Shown: positions 52,021 to 64,000 of the stretch, in pieces
How positions within the stretch are numbered: the stretch's first letter is position 1
Layout of the letters: each line of letters opens with the position of its first letter
Assembly (NCBI GenBank): GCA_008508345.1
Contig: QNGE01001217.1
Location: 1 to 64,000, forward strand
Direction: 5' to 3'
DNA: 64,000 bases
Source: Paragonimus westermani
Taxonomy: Eukaryota > Platyhelminthes > Trematoda > Plagiorchiida > Troglotrematidae
Notes under the pieces: generated by a model
Told to the model about the DNA's origin: nothing
What the model saw: only the letters and a program-made list of their open reading frames with translations
The model's database searches: none
Translations under genes and position numbers: made by a program

Positions 52021-53119
52021 CTGCACATTTCAGGAGGGATAGAACTTGCAGGCGGTGACAAAACATAGTTAGTTGCTTCGACCTCTTCGGGCTCCAGTCT
52101 GCAGATTGTGTACCATGAGTCCTAGACCCGCAACACAACGCAGAAGAAAACAGCTATTACAACGGTGTGAAAAGTTAACAGCGCTTTCTCGAGACCGTTC
52201 CATAAGTGAAAAACATCAGTTCTTGACCCGTGAAAGATCGGCGGCAGAGCCTCCTTGGGATGCTTTAGACTCTGCTTGTTAGTTTGTTCAACAACCTTCC
52301 AGGACTGTACGTTTAGTCAGCGGAATTCGTAGGGGTAACTGAAGATGACGAAAGCCATGCTTTATAATGTCTCTAAAGTCTTTACCGGGACCGCCGAATC
52401 TCCATAACTAATAAGTGAAGCTAGCTGATCGGTTAGGTGCGTTGAGTGTGTTTCGGATTATATTCCGTCGTGACATTTGACAGTTAGTTCTGGGAAACTG
52501 GAAAAAAATTTCTTGTGCAAGATTGCCTGGTGGTTGCTGTAGATAAGTGACTGGGATAGCATTTGAGTATAACTGTTGTACTGATTGGGCACGTCGGATT
52601 ACGTTTTGCGTTGCTGGGTGGGGAATTCTAAGCGAGTGTGGTAATACCGCGACATATTACTTTCTCGGCTTTTCCCATGTTGCATGACTTCATATGTGTA
52701 CATTTATAGGAAAGCCGGGTCTGATAATCCATAACCACGCAAGATGGGTTAGATATCCTTCACTGTGCAGTACCGGATTGACAGAATGAATCTCTCATTA
52801 TAGGAAGCACACTGGTAAACAGGCAGGGGTCCAGTTAGGTTCAACATGCTCTCTTCAGCTCTAAATTACTGACCAAAATTATTGGTCTAAAACGCAGCAC
52901 AAAACGTTGGTCCGCTTCGCAAAGAAATTGTTGGAGATCTTCTACAGTCTAGTTGGGCTTTGCTTCGTTCATTTTGCAAGGATATGTTCATGGGGAACTA
53001 AAAGTATCACGCCGCAGATATGTGAAAGAAAAGTTTTTCAACTCTCGGGGCGGTCGAGCAATCTGAGCATTACTCGCAAGCGAATGTAGTCAACATGTTG
53101 CGTGTGATAATTAGGTCAG
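52021..53119. other. spacer between inverted-repeat arms
   Basis: Contains a plus-strand frame from an ATG at 52114 (ACC-ATG context) to 52282, Arg-rich at the start (ATQRRRKQLLQRC). No family was recognised. The rest shows no transposase-like frame. Confidence 0.4.
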
Positions 53120-53255
53120 GCCTAGTGTGATGTCAGTGGCACATTGTTCAACGCGGTTGCCTCATTTACGCTTGACCCTCGTGCTGATCTCGAGTGTGGC
53201 AACGATAAGCACTGGTGACGAGTCTAGAACTTCTTTTCGAGATGAATTTGCTAGA
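53120..53255 (+). repeat. truncated SINE copy
   Basis: GGCCTAGTGTGATGTCAGTGG, TTGCCTCAT, GAGTGTGGCAACG and GGTGACGAGTCTAGAAC follow the family order. It lies inside the spacer between the inverted-repeat arms, near the right arm. Confidence 0.55.
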
Positions 53256-53367
53256 ATGTCTATGGGAACACGACGGCTGTGAGAAATCATAAGTACTGCC
53301 CAACTTATATCAACTGTCGACAGACACAACTGTGTTTAAGTTATTCACAACATACCCGAATACACAT

Positions 53368-53699
53368 TGTTCGCCAGCTTAACGAAACTGAGCATCAACT
53401 CTGCACAAACAGTAGAACAGGCACAACGGTATCACAGAGACGTCCAATGGACTGTGTACCAGGGGGGCGTCGCGAACTATCGCGGCTCGTGTGCAAGTCC
53501 GTGCCGTTGGAACTCAGGACAAACATTGGATCTGGTGACTTCATTTGGCGGCATTCTACCATGGTTATGTGAATGTTGGGAGGAGGCGTAAACAACCCAT
53601 TAGGACGTCTCCATTGGGGGACCGTTTGTGCGCGAACGCTTGGCTGTTTAAACTCGCCGGAACCGCCCTCATTTTGACCGACATGCTGTTTATGTGGTT
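53368..53699 (+). repeat. right arm of a 332 bp near-identical inverted repeat
   Basis: Partner of 51689-52020. One plus-strand frame runs out of the arm into unique sequence (53545-53808), with a hydrophobic stretch near its middle. The matching frame in the left arm diverges at the arm boundary, so this does not look like a conserved gene. Confidence 0.95.
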
Positions 53700-54479
53700 T
53701 GAGATCACCCCATCTATGCACGATGTATGTTGCACTGCACACATTCTTAGGACAAGCCTGGCTGTTTCCTGTCCTTCTGACGTTTTTCTTACCGTTGCAG
53801 CCAGTTGACTCAATTTTGTATCAAGATGGTTCCACACTTTAACGGAGATTTACTACCGGCCTTCCGGAAAGAAGTGCATCAAGCCTGTTTATTCCTCATC
53901 ATTAGTGTCCTATCGGAAGATGAGTACACAACTCCAACTGTGTGTAGTGAGCTTGGGGTGGTTCCCCCATCAGTGATCCCACCTTGGACGGGTGGGATTC
54001 TGCATAAAAATGTATGCTTGGGATCTTTCCCGAATATTAGTCTGTCTATCCAGACGTCTTCCCAGCAACGTTAACTTCACACCATTACATTTGAAGCAAA
54101 ACAACTGCCAAACAGTCGGCACCCTCATCACTGAATCAACCAGGCGTTGATGAATAGTCGGTTTTTATTTAGTTAACAGCAACCTTCACACTTGAGTCAA
54201 CGTTTACATGGGCAGCTGGCAGCAGGCCAGTCTCGTAATTTAGTAATCTAGTTTGAAGTACGGCCATGTACTGCTGGTGAACCGTAACTGTAGGGGAACC
54301 TGAAACTGACACTTCCTTGCGAATGTTCCTGTTTTTACTACTCAAAACCACCGCTTATTCTGCTGTCATTATAGGTTCAGTCACCAGTGGCATCCAATCG
54401 CAGTTTTACACCGATGAATTTTCCAGACGATCCGACTTTAAAAGTCATTGATCATGTGGTTGATTTCCGGCGGAGTACT
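53700..54479. other. no recognisable gene
   Basis: The plus-strand frame 53805-54074 (89 codons) has no known domain. Confidence 0.4.
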
Positions 54480-55725
54480 TTAATTGTTTTTATCCTTGCT
54501 GACTTGTGGCTGAATGTCTTTGTGTAGCAGATTGACCACAGTTCGATCGACCTGATATTTTCTGCTCAACAACTTCATCAGAAGTGCCGGGAACGCAACC
54601 AGCTCCTGTATGCCCTCTTCGTAATCTCCACCAAGGTCTTTAATTCAGTGTGCTGCGAGGCGTTGTGGACTGTTCCTGGTAAGTCTGGATGTCCAGGTAA
54701 GTTCGTTAATTTGATTAGAATATCGCATGCGGGGCTAAAGGCGAAGGTACCTACCTCTGACGATCTTGGTCTTGTCACTGGTGTGAAGCAGAGCTATGTC
54801 CTAGTCCCAGCCCTATTTAGTTCATGTTTGACTGTCGTGCTAATAGGCGCTTTTCAGAACTCAGCAGAGGAGGGTGTTGAGGTCGAGTTACGGACGGATA
54901 GGCGGCTGGTGGATGTTCGACGTTTCGGCAACCAAACCCGGTTACATGCATCAACGATGTGAATGATTCTGTTCGCAGATGACAACGCATTCTTGGCACA
55001 CAGTGGAGAAGAACTGCAACAACTGGAGGCGGCCTTCGCGTCCGCGGTATTCAAGTTCGTATTGGGTGTCAACACAGGTTGGACTTTTTCTTTTTTTCAG
55101 CCTTCTGTGGGCAGAGGTGCTGTTCCTGCACCCCTCTCTGGAGATATTGTCGACAACTGCGTAGATTACTGTCACATGAATAGCAATTCGTCAAAATACT
55201 TTTCTACGGACCGCAAGTTACGAGCTCGTGTGGTGAAGGCTGGTGTTACATTCGGACTTCTTGAAGAATGTATCTTAAGGAACCACAGTCTGAAGACACT
55301 AAATAATCTGTCTANCTCACATTAGGCAGGACCGAATTATCAAATCTGAACGCTGAGCAACACTCGCTTTTGATTGATGATGAGGTTGGCCGATCGCGTC
55401 GGGAGGAGACACAGTAAGTGTCCTGTTAACTCCGATCGATAACTGCTCTCATTAAAACTGTGTACCGCCCATTGGTGCTGCCTAAACTGCCGTTCAGCAG
55501 TGAAACTGGAAAGTTGTATCAGCGGAACCTGCGCTATCTGAACCGTTTCCATATGCAGTATTTAGGATTCACCTTAGGTATTCGGTGGTTGAACGTGGTT
55601 TTGAACACTGAGGTACTGCCGCGAGCAGACATGGACGGAATGCAAGGCTTGGTGATATTGAATCAGCTTCGTTGGCTAGTTCACATCCGTCAGATTGGCG
55701 ATGATTGTATTCCAGAACAATAAAC
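54480..55725 (+). mobile_element. LINE reverse transcriptase pseudogene
   Basis: The best-preserved retroelement here. It reads in one frame from about 54531 to 55325 with a single TGA (54960-54962). In order: SIDLIFSAQQLHQKCRE (RT entry), a fingers/palm region, GVKQ at 54780-54791, and the catalytic FADD at 54972-54983, then SFFQPSVGRGAVP. The thumb resumes after a roughly 140 bp interruption as TVYRPLVLPKL, a KLYQRNLRYLNRFHM segment and NQLRWLVHIRQIGDD (to about 55705). These match the conserved C-terminal domain of RTE-like or related APE-type LINEs of flukes. Upstream, about 54480-54530 reads as RT in another frame. Clade is by motif memory only. An N at 55315 marks an uncertain base. Confidence 0.78.
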
Positions 55726-58700
55726 TAACCAGCATTGGCCGGATGGACACAAAGGCCTCACTCACAGACCAACTGGTCTCATTCCTTCGGGTTTACACTG
55801 GATCTGTTGCATGTGAGTGGAACCACAAGTGGCATAGAGCAAGCCACTTGCGGTGATGGCTTAAACGCAGGTGTCATTTGACTACGGTCACTGTTACTGA
55901 CTAGTCCGAACCGGATGCCGTCAGCCGTAGTAGATTGGTACCCTTTACTGTGTCATTGTTCGAATATTAGATAACACGCATGTCGTTAAACTGCCAGCCC
56001 GGATAAGAGTGTGCACTAATGAGAAGCTACAATATGAACTCGAATTTTATGTTTGCCTTCAACGGGGAACAGCTAACAGTTACATAACCTTCCACAACTT
56101 TGGATATTTACAAGAGAGTGAGGAAGGTTACAAATTTTAGAGCGATCAGGGTGTTGTTGGGAGATATTTTGATACGATGAAGAACTATGATTGTTTCATA
56201 CATGTAGGATCACTTGGACTAGCAGCGTGCTTCTGCTCATGTATTACTAATGTGACAAATAAACGGATCTGCAGAACGGCGAAATTCGGCCACCTTTTAC
56301 TATTTCGTAAATAAATAGGGGAGTAAATCTGACGAATTTTCAGCAAGGAAAGATTTTATGATGAAAATTGACAATAAGACAATTGGACAAACTGTTATGA
56401 GATTGAAGGCAGTAGTGAATTACCAGTTTGTTAACTATACACATTGTTAAAAAGAGGAACGGTCCAAGAGTTGAGAAACCTTATATTTGTGGCGAAAAAA
56501 CGGTACTAAGTCTGGTATTCGTGAGGGACAGTAACGTGAAGCTGGAGGGTTTTCTTTTATAGAGAACAGTTTGCTACGGTTCACCTATCGAAGAGCTTGT
56601 CAGATGTCGTTGTTCTGCGAACACCACATGTGCACAATGCATAAGTTCTGAGGAAAGTGGGCCGAAATAAGATAGTCCTATCTGTTGGAAATAGAATTGG
56701 CGCGGAGTGCAAAAACAGGTAGATAGATATGGTAGTCGATGCTGTGGTGACGTTACTATGAAAGTCTGGTGAAACTTTGCCTTCCACATTGGTTCGAAAA
56801 GAGTTCGCTTTGCGGGAAACGTAAAGTGCACAGCCAGACAAACAGACACAGTTGCTGCCGTCTGTTAACCAATATTGGTCTTCAACAAGACACCGGTAAC
56901 CTGCATATGGTTGAGAGGAGACGACTGAAGTTAGCGAGCAATGAAACTGACTCAGTTGCCTGACTATTTATATGCTACGATTATAAATTGACTGAATACA
57001 TTTGAAGATTAATTTCCAGCAGTGTAGTTCGCAACAACCGGACACGTCAGTCAAAGGAGTGATAGGGAAGAGAGGTCTTGCAAACGTGAAATGCACTGAA
57101 CGAAACCAAGTTTAGAAACTTGGATGAACATGTTGTTAAAGTCCTTGAATGAAGCGAAACTTACATATCCTTTTGACTTCACACAGCTACACAAAATCTA
57201 CGGGTCAGCTGAGAATAATCGGTTAGTCATTTCTGATTTTTGTTGACAATAACTGAAACCAGTTTGTAGTTGAACCTTTTTCATGTTGTTTTTTCCATTT
57301 GCACTCCAATCCTCACTTTATCAAAATCTTTCAATTTACGCAAAGCCGTTTTACTTTTGGGAAAAAGACAGTTGGCCGTGTAAACTGAGGGGAGGGGAAG
57401 GCTGTATATTGGGAGTGAGCAAAACTAAACTTTCTTCAGCAGTAAAACTGATGGATTGCGCAAGAGTTTTACTCTAGTTTACATTGGTTCAATAACAGTT
57501 TTTAAGTAATATTAACTGAAAGTGCACTGGTATAACAGTAAAGTTAAGTAGTAAACATAGATACTCGTTGTTGCAACCCATACCGCAAGGTGTGTTTTGC
57601 GCTAATCTCTCCACACTCGTTTATTTTTTATTAAGTGAGGCAATCTGGGGTCCTAACAGGAAGCTCGCGTAGAAATGTTTTATGGAAGTTGTATACCAAG
57701 CTACCTTACAAATAAACCTCATCGAGCCCAACATTAGATATACGGGTTTTCTTTATCAACAGTTGCTTTTTTTAGCCTACGTGTTTAGCCAAGGTGAGTT
57801 CTCATAACTGCACACAACTGGAGTGGCTTGTACATTCATGGCTGTTTGTGACGACTGTTTTAACAAAAATAACTGTTCACATCAGATTCCGAATTCACCT
57901 TCTGACATCGAAAACTAACACTACATAGTTTCCTGAGTGATATCGTTCCTGAATAACATACATTGAATTCGGTTATAGAGGTGATATTCAAATGACCTCT
58001 TACAAAAATAGTCGTGCAATGTGAAAAGTTCTAGGGGCGCTTGGATAATACACCAATTTCGGTGAGAACTGTGTACCGTATTAGTCTGAAAACGGTTGAG
58101 CACAAATCCCAATTTTGAACGTTCAAGCTTTCCTGCAAACGACCTTATCTACTTGTCTTTCAGTTAGTTTTCCTCGTGAAAATCAATATTTCATATATGA
58201 AAATTCACGACAAAACAAAGTAATCGCGTTACTGTTTCATATCGGTTTCTCAGGTGAGCGGTTGGAAGTTGCAAAACGTTCCTGCTACACTTTGGATGCT
58301 GAGCCTCATTCATCTACACGCTGGATGAAATATAAGGCTTTGACAAATCACCTGTCAAGAACTATCAGAGAACACAGTCCGTTTGGCGTTGGTTACAAGA
58401 CCACCGTTCGTAGTTATAGTGACCTTAACTTGTAGTTAGATTTTGCTGACAGTTTTTAACTCACAGTTTTAACCTTAAACCTGACTGAATCAGTGGCATT
58501 TGGCAACCCACAAAAGTTCCAGTAGCAGCTGCAGTGGTGGGGGTGAGGTGGGTTGTGTACACTGTTTTCTCACACTCACGTATCTATGAGAAACGAGGGG
58601 CTGAACTCGCTACCGTTCTTTCAGTGTATTTTCTACTTGTCAAACGGGTAGATTGTTGCTTACTGGGTGTGCAGTATCTCTGTTCTTTTATAGAGCGGAT

Positions 58701-61700
58701 AGACGATCATAGTGCCATACCGGAACATCAACGGTGGTCGAAAACAAACGTTCACTTGTGTGCACTGATTCACTCCGTTTCCGACTGCGGATACCAAAAT
58801 AGTGTGTGAGTGGCAGATTGAACCGCGTTAGATGGTCTCATTAGTTGAGGTTATAAGGTGCGCTCGTTCACTCAGCTCATGACAGACGTTTCGCGCAGAG
58901 CCAGGAGTCTTCATGTATGTATACTTCAAGACACATGAAATCTATGGAGCATAACAGGACAATTAAAACAAAATAATTTTTTGCTTCGCCCAACTTTCCT
59001 CCACACCGCAGACATGTATAGAAGAAAACCGTGGATTAGCACAAACTGGCGAGTGTTTACAACATCTATACATGATTCTGATACCATAGTTGATTATCAC
59101 AGTCACTAATGTAACCGGTAAAGTCAGTCAAGCTTTCATTCTCACATAACTTCGCCATGACTTCAGACGATCGCCAACAGTCAACACTGACGGTCAGGTA
59201 CATTTTTCGTTTCTGTAAATAACTTTATACCTTCAATAAGTGAAGAACATTTAATTAAGTAAGCCCGTAATAAACAGTGTTGATCAACATGAATCTCAAG
59301 AAAAATATCACTGAACTACCAATATCGGTATTCACTGCAATTAACTACTGAATCGGTTTTCCGGTCATTCCTAAAAGAGGGAGGCTGGATATCCACAGAA
59401 GTCAAGCTAACTAGGGTCTAACCAGAGAAGAGTGAGACCGGGTGCGTACATATAAGTGTGTACAACGAGATCTATTAGAAGATATATGACCACAATTAGA
59501 GAAAGTTAAATACGTGGAGTGGGTGGGGTGGGATGTCAATTTTGCTGTACAACTAACCATCTGGTAGATACCGTCATGGATACAGTTGAAGACTATATCA
59601 TGCATGACAGGATGATTGCCCCGAGTTTGCACTGGTCGAGTATATTTGAACACACCGGTTGAGCGTTTAATCAGCTATTCTCTGTTGCCTTAGGATGTTA
59701 TGAACTGAAGTATCAAGTTCACAACCAATGTCAACTCGCGTAGCTTTATCTAAAGAAAGTTGCACAAACAGGCTGAATTTAGCTATTTTCCCAAGTACGA
59801 TTAGCTGAAACGTTATCGATCGTTGGGGCGGCAGCATTCCGGCTAACATCGGGACCCACGTTTCCGTGAACCTATCACTACAGAAATAAATCCACTCATT
59901 TACCAGTTGGTTAGGCGTAACAATTCGGGCGATTAATAAAACATGTACGCAGATACCTCTCACGCAAATCCTCGGGAGCGCCACAGAATGATTAAATTAG
60001 ACTACGTATGTAATATTCTATCGAACACAACAGTTTAACGAAATAGAATTACGTGTGATATCGGATAATGTCAGGCATCATAGAAAATTTTGTCTATCAA
60101 CTGCACCAATTCTTGCACAATTGGCACATCCAGAGACTGACACACGAGATGAATTAGAGGTTTTGTTTGCAATGTTTTTCCACTGAAGCGAACTAAAACT
60201 TAAACTTCAATGAATAAACAATATTGCTACAGAAATTAAATGGACTGTATCAATGATCCTGGGTGTCAGCAACGATATTTTGTAAACGTGTGACTAAGCA
60301 TTCTGGTTTGGGATGTAATATTTGTGGAAGTCAAAGAAATGTTGGTCAGTATTTTAAAATAATACTTTCTGAAAAAAGTTCCGATCTTCAACTTGATCCC
60401 GTTGATAAGCGTTAGTTTTTATCACATATCGAACCATTTCACAGGAATCAGACATGTGGGCAACTACTTACGTTACACTTGTTTTTATTCATAGGGACGA
60501 TGGAGTGAAACGTGTGCAGTGCGCGGTTATTTGATTCTGTTGCTTTTGCAGATGCTTTTGAGAAAAAAGACTGTGTCTGACTTCTATTGCTTTCCAAATA
60601 ACTCTTCAGCTAAATAATCCAATACGGTTTTCAAGAGCAGTCCTTATTAATAAGCAAAGTAGGCTTGTTACATAACTCATCATAGTGTTTTTAAACATCA
60701 GCTTGGAAAAATGTGGGGTGGTTAGAAGATGTACAAACCAAACTCAAACAAGATCAAATCTGATAAAACTCACCTTTGAACCCCTTCGTGGTGACTGACG
60801 ATCGACAACCTTCCGATATGGTTACCTAGCCAATAATGAGCGCCACCCAGTGATGATGTACTTAACTGAAAGTGCAATTTGCGGTGCATACGGATTTAGC
60901 AGTTAGTGATAAATCAAGTGAAAACCATGTGCTCAATTGCGCACACTCTAAGTCAACCATCGAATGAGGTCAGCGGCATATGCACACACACACAGCGACA
61001 ATTTTGTTCTATTACATTGTCATGATTTGATGTCCATTTTAAAAGATCTGAACAGGAAACATTCCAATGTTGTCTTTTTGTGGGCTTGTATACATACGTG
61101 CCGTCCGCACACACTCACATACAGTATTTCTCATTTAGACCGAGCACACTAACTTTGAGTGAGGTTATAGTCCATTCTGGTACTACTGTTGCCTATAGAT
61201 TTGTACGGGTGCGGATGTGCGCTTAAACCTTTGCTGCCGTAACCAGTCTTTTGTTAAGGACCGGTTAACCGTCTTCCAGTGTGTGCGCGTACGAGTGTGC
61301 GTTTAGAGTGTGGTTGTCCATATTACATGTGCCATTTAGAATAGGGGTAGCTCATTCAAAAAGCCTCTGCTTCATCACGTCAGCTTCAGTGGCAGAAAAC
61401 AGCACAGTGGTTTAGACAATTTACCGCTCGTTTGCAGTTTATCAACCTATCGAACAGTCGTTTTCATGGTAATCACACCGATAGATACCGATTCACTGAT
61501 ACAAGTTCATTGTGATAGACCCGCAGTGCATAGCATCGGACAGGTCACATTTGCTTTTTAGCGCAGTGGTTCGTCAAGAGAAACATACGTAAGTAATGGG
61601 CTGAGTGAGATGAAACAGCTCAACATTCTACAAGTTAGTCAGTTGATAGAACTCTCTGCTTACGCATAGAGGCAGTTAACGGGATGCACGTTTGTTTAGT

Positions 61701-63690
61701 GTACGAGTCATACAATATAACACTACATGTGTCGGTGATTTTTCCAAATGGATGGATTCACGGTATGGATAATAAGTGCTATCAGGTTACTAGGCTAATT
61801 TCTACCGCTTTGGTCTAGATTGGACTAGGAAGCGCTGTAAATCCTGATAGAGATAAAGGTAAGCCTAGTTAACAAAGGTGTACATGAAATCTGTTGTCTC
61901 CTACCCTTAAGACAAGTATAAAAATGATAAAAACAACAAGTTTTTGAACGGTTGTGAGTAATGGACAACATGGACCGAATTAACTGTTATCCGCTAAATA
62001 GTTTTGTACTTTGGTTAGCAAAATTAAGCTCCACTGACAAGTTCATAGCGACCTTCCCATTCGATCGATTCGATCGATTTGGCTGCTCCATTCTTAACAG
62101 AAGCACCAGGCTTCTGTCATATAACTCACAAATTTGCCGCTGAAATCATCCTAGAGTCATTCAGTTTTATCAGTAATTTCGTGCCCTCTGAACCGGGCGC
62201 ATCTAATTTCGGATAAGAAAAAAGAAAATCACAGAGAGAAAGGCATTGTTACAAATTTGAAAAGACAATGCGGAAGATTTAAAAGTGGGAGCGACGAAAT
62301 CGGGTGGCTCTCTTTCAAAAATAGTCAGATTTTTCGACTCATGCTGAGGTTCTGATAATACTTGAAATCGTGTCTGCCACAAAGCATAGCCAGTCCGTAC
62401 AAGCTCCTTGCTGTGAATGCATCCCGAATGACAATTGACTGTTGTTTTTCATACGCAGACACTTCAGCTGGTTTAAGGGATTGTGTTAACATAACCCTTA
62501 AGGATCAGGATCGTCTGGACCAGCTTATCTGTGCGCTGAATACCATAACTTACTGCTGAAGTGTCCATGAGATTCCATTGCCACTGATGGTGTTTGTGAT
62601 TACAAAAATCAGACTTTTTCATATGTCGGTATTCTGATCGATGGCAATATGGCAGGGTTCTTTGAATTTTTCCCGCTCAAACGACTGACATATACAAGAT
62701 TTTGCCACCAAAGAACCGGTTATTGTAATAGATCTCCTTGAGTAAATTATTCGATGGTTCGTTTGAGTCAGCCTTATTTATGAATACCTATCAGTGGGTA
62801 GCAAATGTTTACCTTCGAAGCTGTTCAGCAATTTCCCATAACCTCAGATTGATTTCAGTTAATTCCTACATCCAAACTTTGCCGAATTTAACCACCGTCA
62901 TACATCTTGTGATGAGAGAAAAAGTTTTCTCGTTTAAGTGAGCGTCTACTAGACAGCAAGTTGACAGCTCATTCACTTTGTATTACCGACCCACCATAGG
63001 ATACCCATCACATAGCTTCGTACAACCCCAGATGATATCAGTTCGTAGCAGGTGCTTGTTCGTTGAACCTTGAGTTAATTGGGAATTCTTGTGCTGAGTG
63101 TGGGGAGCCGGCCTTGTTTGGGAGTATAAATAGTCATCCAGTGCTGTCGCGGCTATTTTTCCGCTTATGATAGTAGGATGTGTAATAGGTCTCAAAACAT
63201 TTACGTGGAAGGAAGCGTAGTGGATGTAAACAGCTGGAAGAAAGTATTTGATTAGGAAGCGTGGATGCTACCAGTTACTTCTGAGATATCTTCGTCTTTC
63301 ACAAACCTTCTTTTGTCTGGAATAAGTACGACAGGAGAAAACAACTGTTCAAATCGCCCCTGAAGAAAACGTCATTCAGCAGTCTTTAGGTCCAGTGGGT
63401 TGGGTGCTCATTTTACTTGAAACGGAGGTTGAGAACTGGTTGTGAAGGAACTTTTGTTAGTCACTATTACATTATGAGATACACTTTGAAAATACGAAAA
63501 CATATTGTTCAATATTATAAGATTTCTCATGAGTATTAGGGGCTTTGGTTCTAGATATACTGAGCGCCACTCGAAATTGATCGCAGCTGTCGTATTCTCA
63601 TAGAGTTTTCAGTCGCCCCCTCCGAAAAGAAGCACTGGATTCAAGTTTTACTCTTGTTTGAACTTGTCAGTGGTTTACGTCCTTCCCACG
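55726..63690. other. no recognisable gene
   Basis: About 8 kb of A+T-rich sequence. The first 200 bases may be LINE 3' sequence. The longest frame, 58115-58435 plus (106 codons), has no known domain. The frame ending at 62559, which includes VNITLKDQDRLDQL, looks protein-like but starts without ATG. A 9 bp ATCGATTCG-type duplication is at 62061-62078. Confidence 0.4.
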
Positions 63691-63905
63691 GCCTAATGTG
63701 AGGTCAATGGAACAGTGGTCAACACGGCTGTCTCATGAAAGCGTGGTCGGAGTTCTGGTGCCGGCCTTGGCGAGGAGATGCACTAATAATGAGCTCTAAC
63801 AAGAGAGCAACCCCAGTCTGGTGCTTTTTTTCGAAGGGGGCCTACTGGAAACTATAAGAGAACGCAACAGCTGCTATCAGTTGCAAATGGTGTTTAATCT
63901 ACATT
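63691..63905 (+). repeat. tRNA-derived SINE, near full length
   Basis: GCCTAATGTGAGGTCAATGG, ACAGTGGTCAACACGG (A box), CATGAAAGCGTGGTCGGAGTTC, then CTTGGCGAGGAGATGCAC, GAGCTCTAACAAGAG and TTTTCGAAGGGGGCC. Aligns from end to end with 15201-15412. Confidence 0.68.
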
Positions 63906-64000
63906 ACAAGATTTAGTTTTGATCAACTTTGTCTCACTTTTGACAGATGTATAGAGTCCAGAGCAGGTACATACTTGTATACAGCGTGTGATTTACAGTT

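Noticed and set aside
53545..53808. Membrane-protein-like frame in the right inverted-repeat arm as a gene
   Set aside because: The corresponding frame in the left arm diverges at the arm boundary, and identity between arms is equal in all frames, which argues against coding constraint.

Overview
The window reads as nuclear DNA of a flatworm, most likely a parasitic fluke. This is inferred from one multi-exon homeobox gene with kilobase introns, large gene-poor intergenic DNA at roughly 42% G+C (estimated by eye), and many eroded retroelements. There is no prokaryotic gene organisation: nearly all open frames are under 120 codons, overlap on both strands and lack family signatures.

The one gene I can support well is an HMX (NK5/H6 family) homeobox gene on the minus strand, about 28.3-39.7 kb. 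Three long exons (A 39686-39143, B 34779-33850, C 29735-28554) have consensus GT donors, pyrimidine-rich AG acceptors and matching phase 1 junctions. Exon A carries an eh1-like Groucho-binding motif, exon B an acidic tract, and exon C the homeodomain. A short last exon D (28486-28299) is proposed; it would follow a 67 bp intron and precede a possible poly(A) signal at 28032. The 5' end is uncertain.

The rest is mostly repeats. Three decayed non-LTR retrotransposons are present: 1-1200 (+), 13178-13550 (-) and 54480-55725 (+, the best preserved). A tRNA-derived SINE family has about ten copies on both strands. A foldback element at 15504-15667 has a partial relative at 5216-5269. A 332 bp inverted duplication, about 98.5% identical, flanks 1.35 kb at 51689-53699. 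Simple repeats and Z-DNA-type tracts cluster at 39.9-44.0 kb, just upstream of the homeobox gene.

The most unusual signal is a set of hammerhead-ribozyme-like sequences. The best is at 35972-36011 inside HMX intron 1, on the opposite strand: it has the CUGAUGA box, the GAAA box, a two-pair stem III, an AUC cleavage triplet and a perfect five-pair stem I. A related 3' half lies at 21092-21117, and the foldback element also has hammerhead-like boxes.
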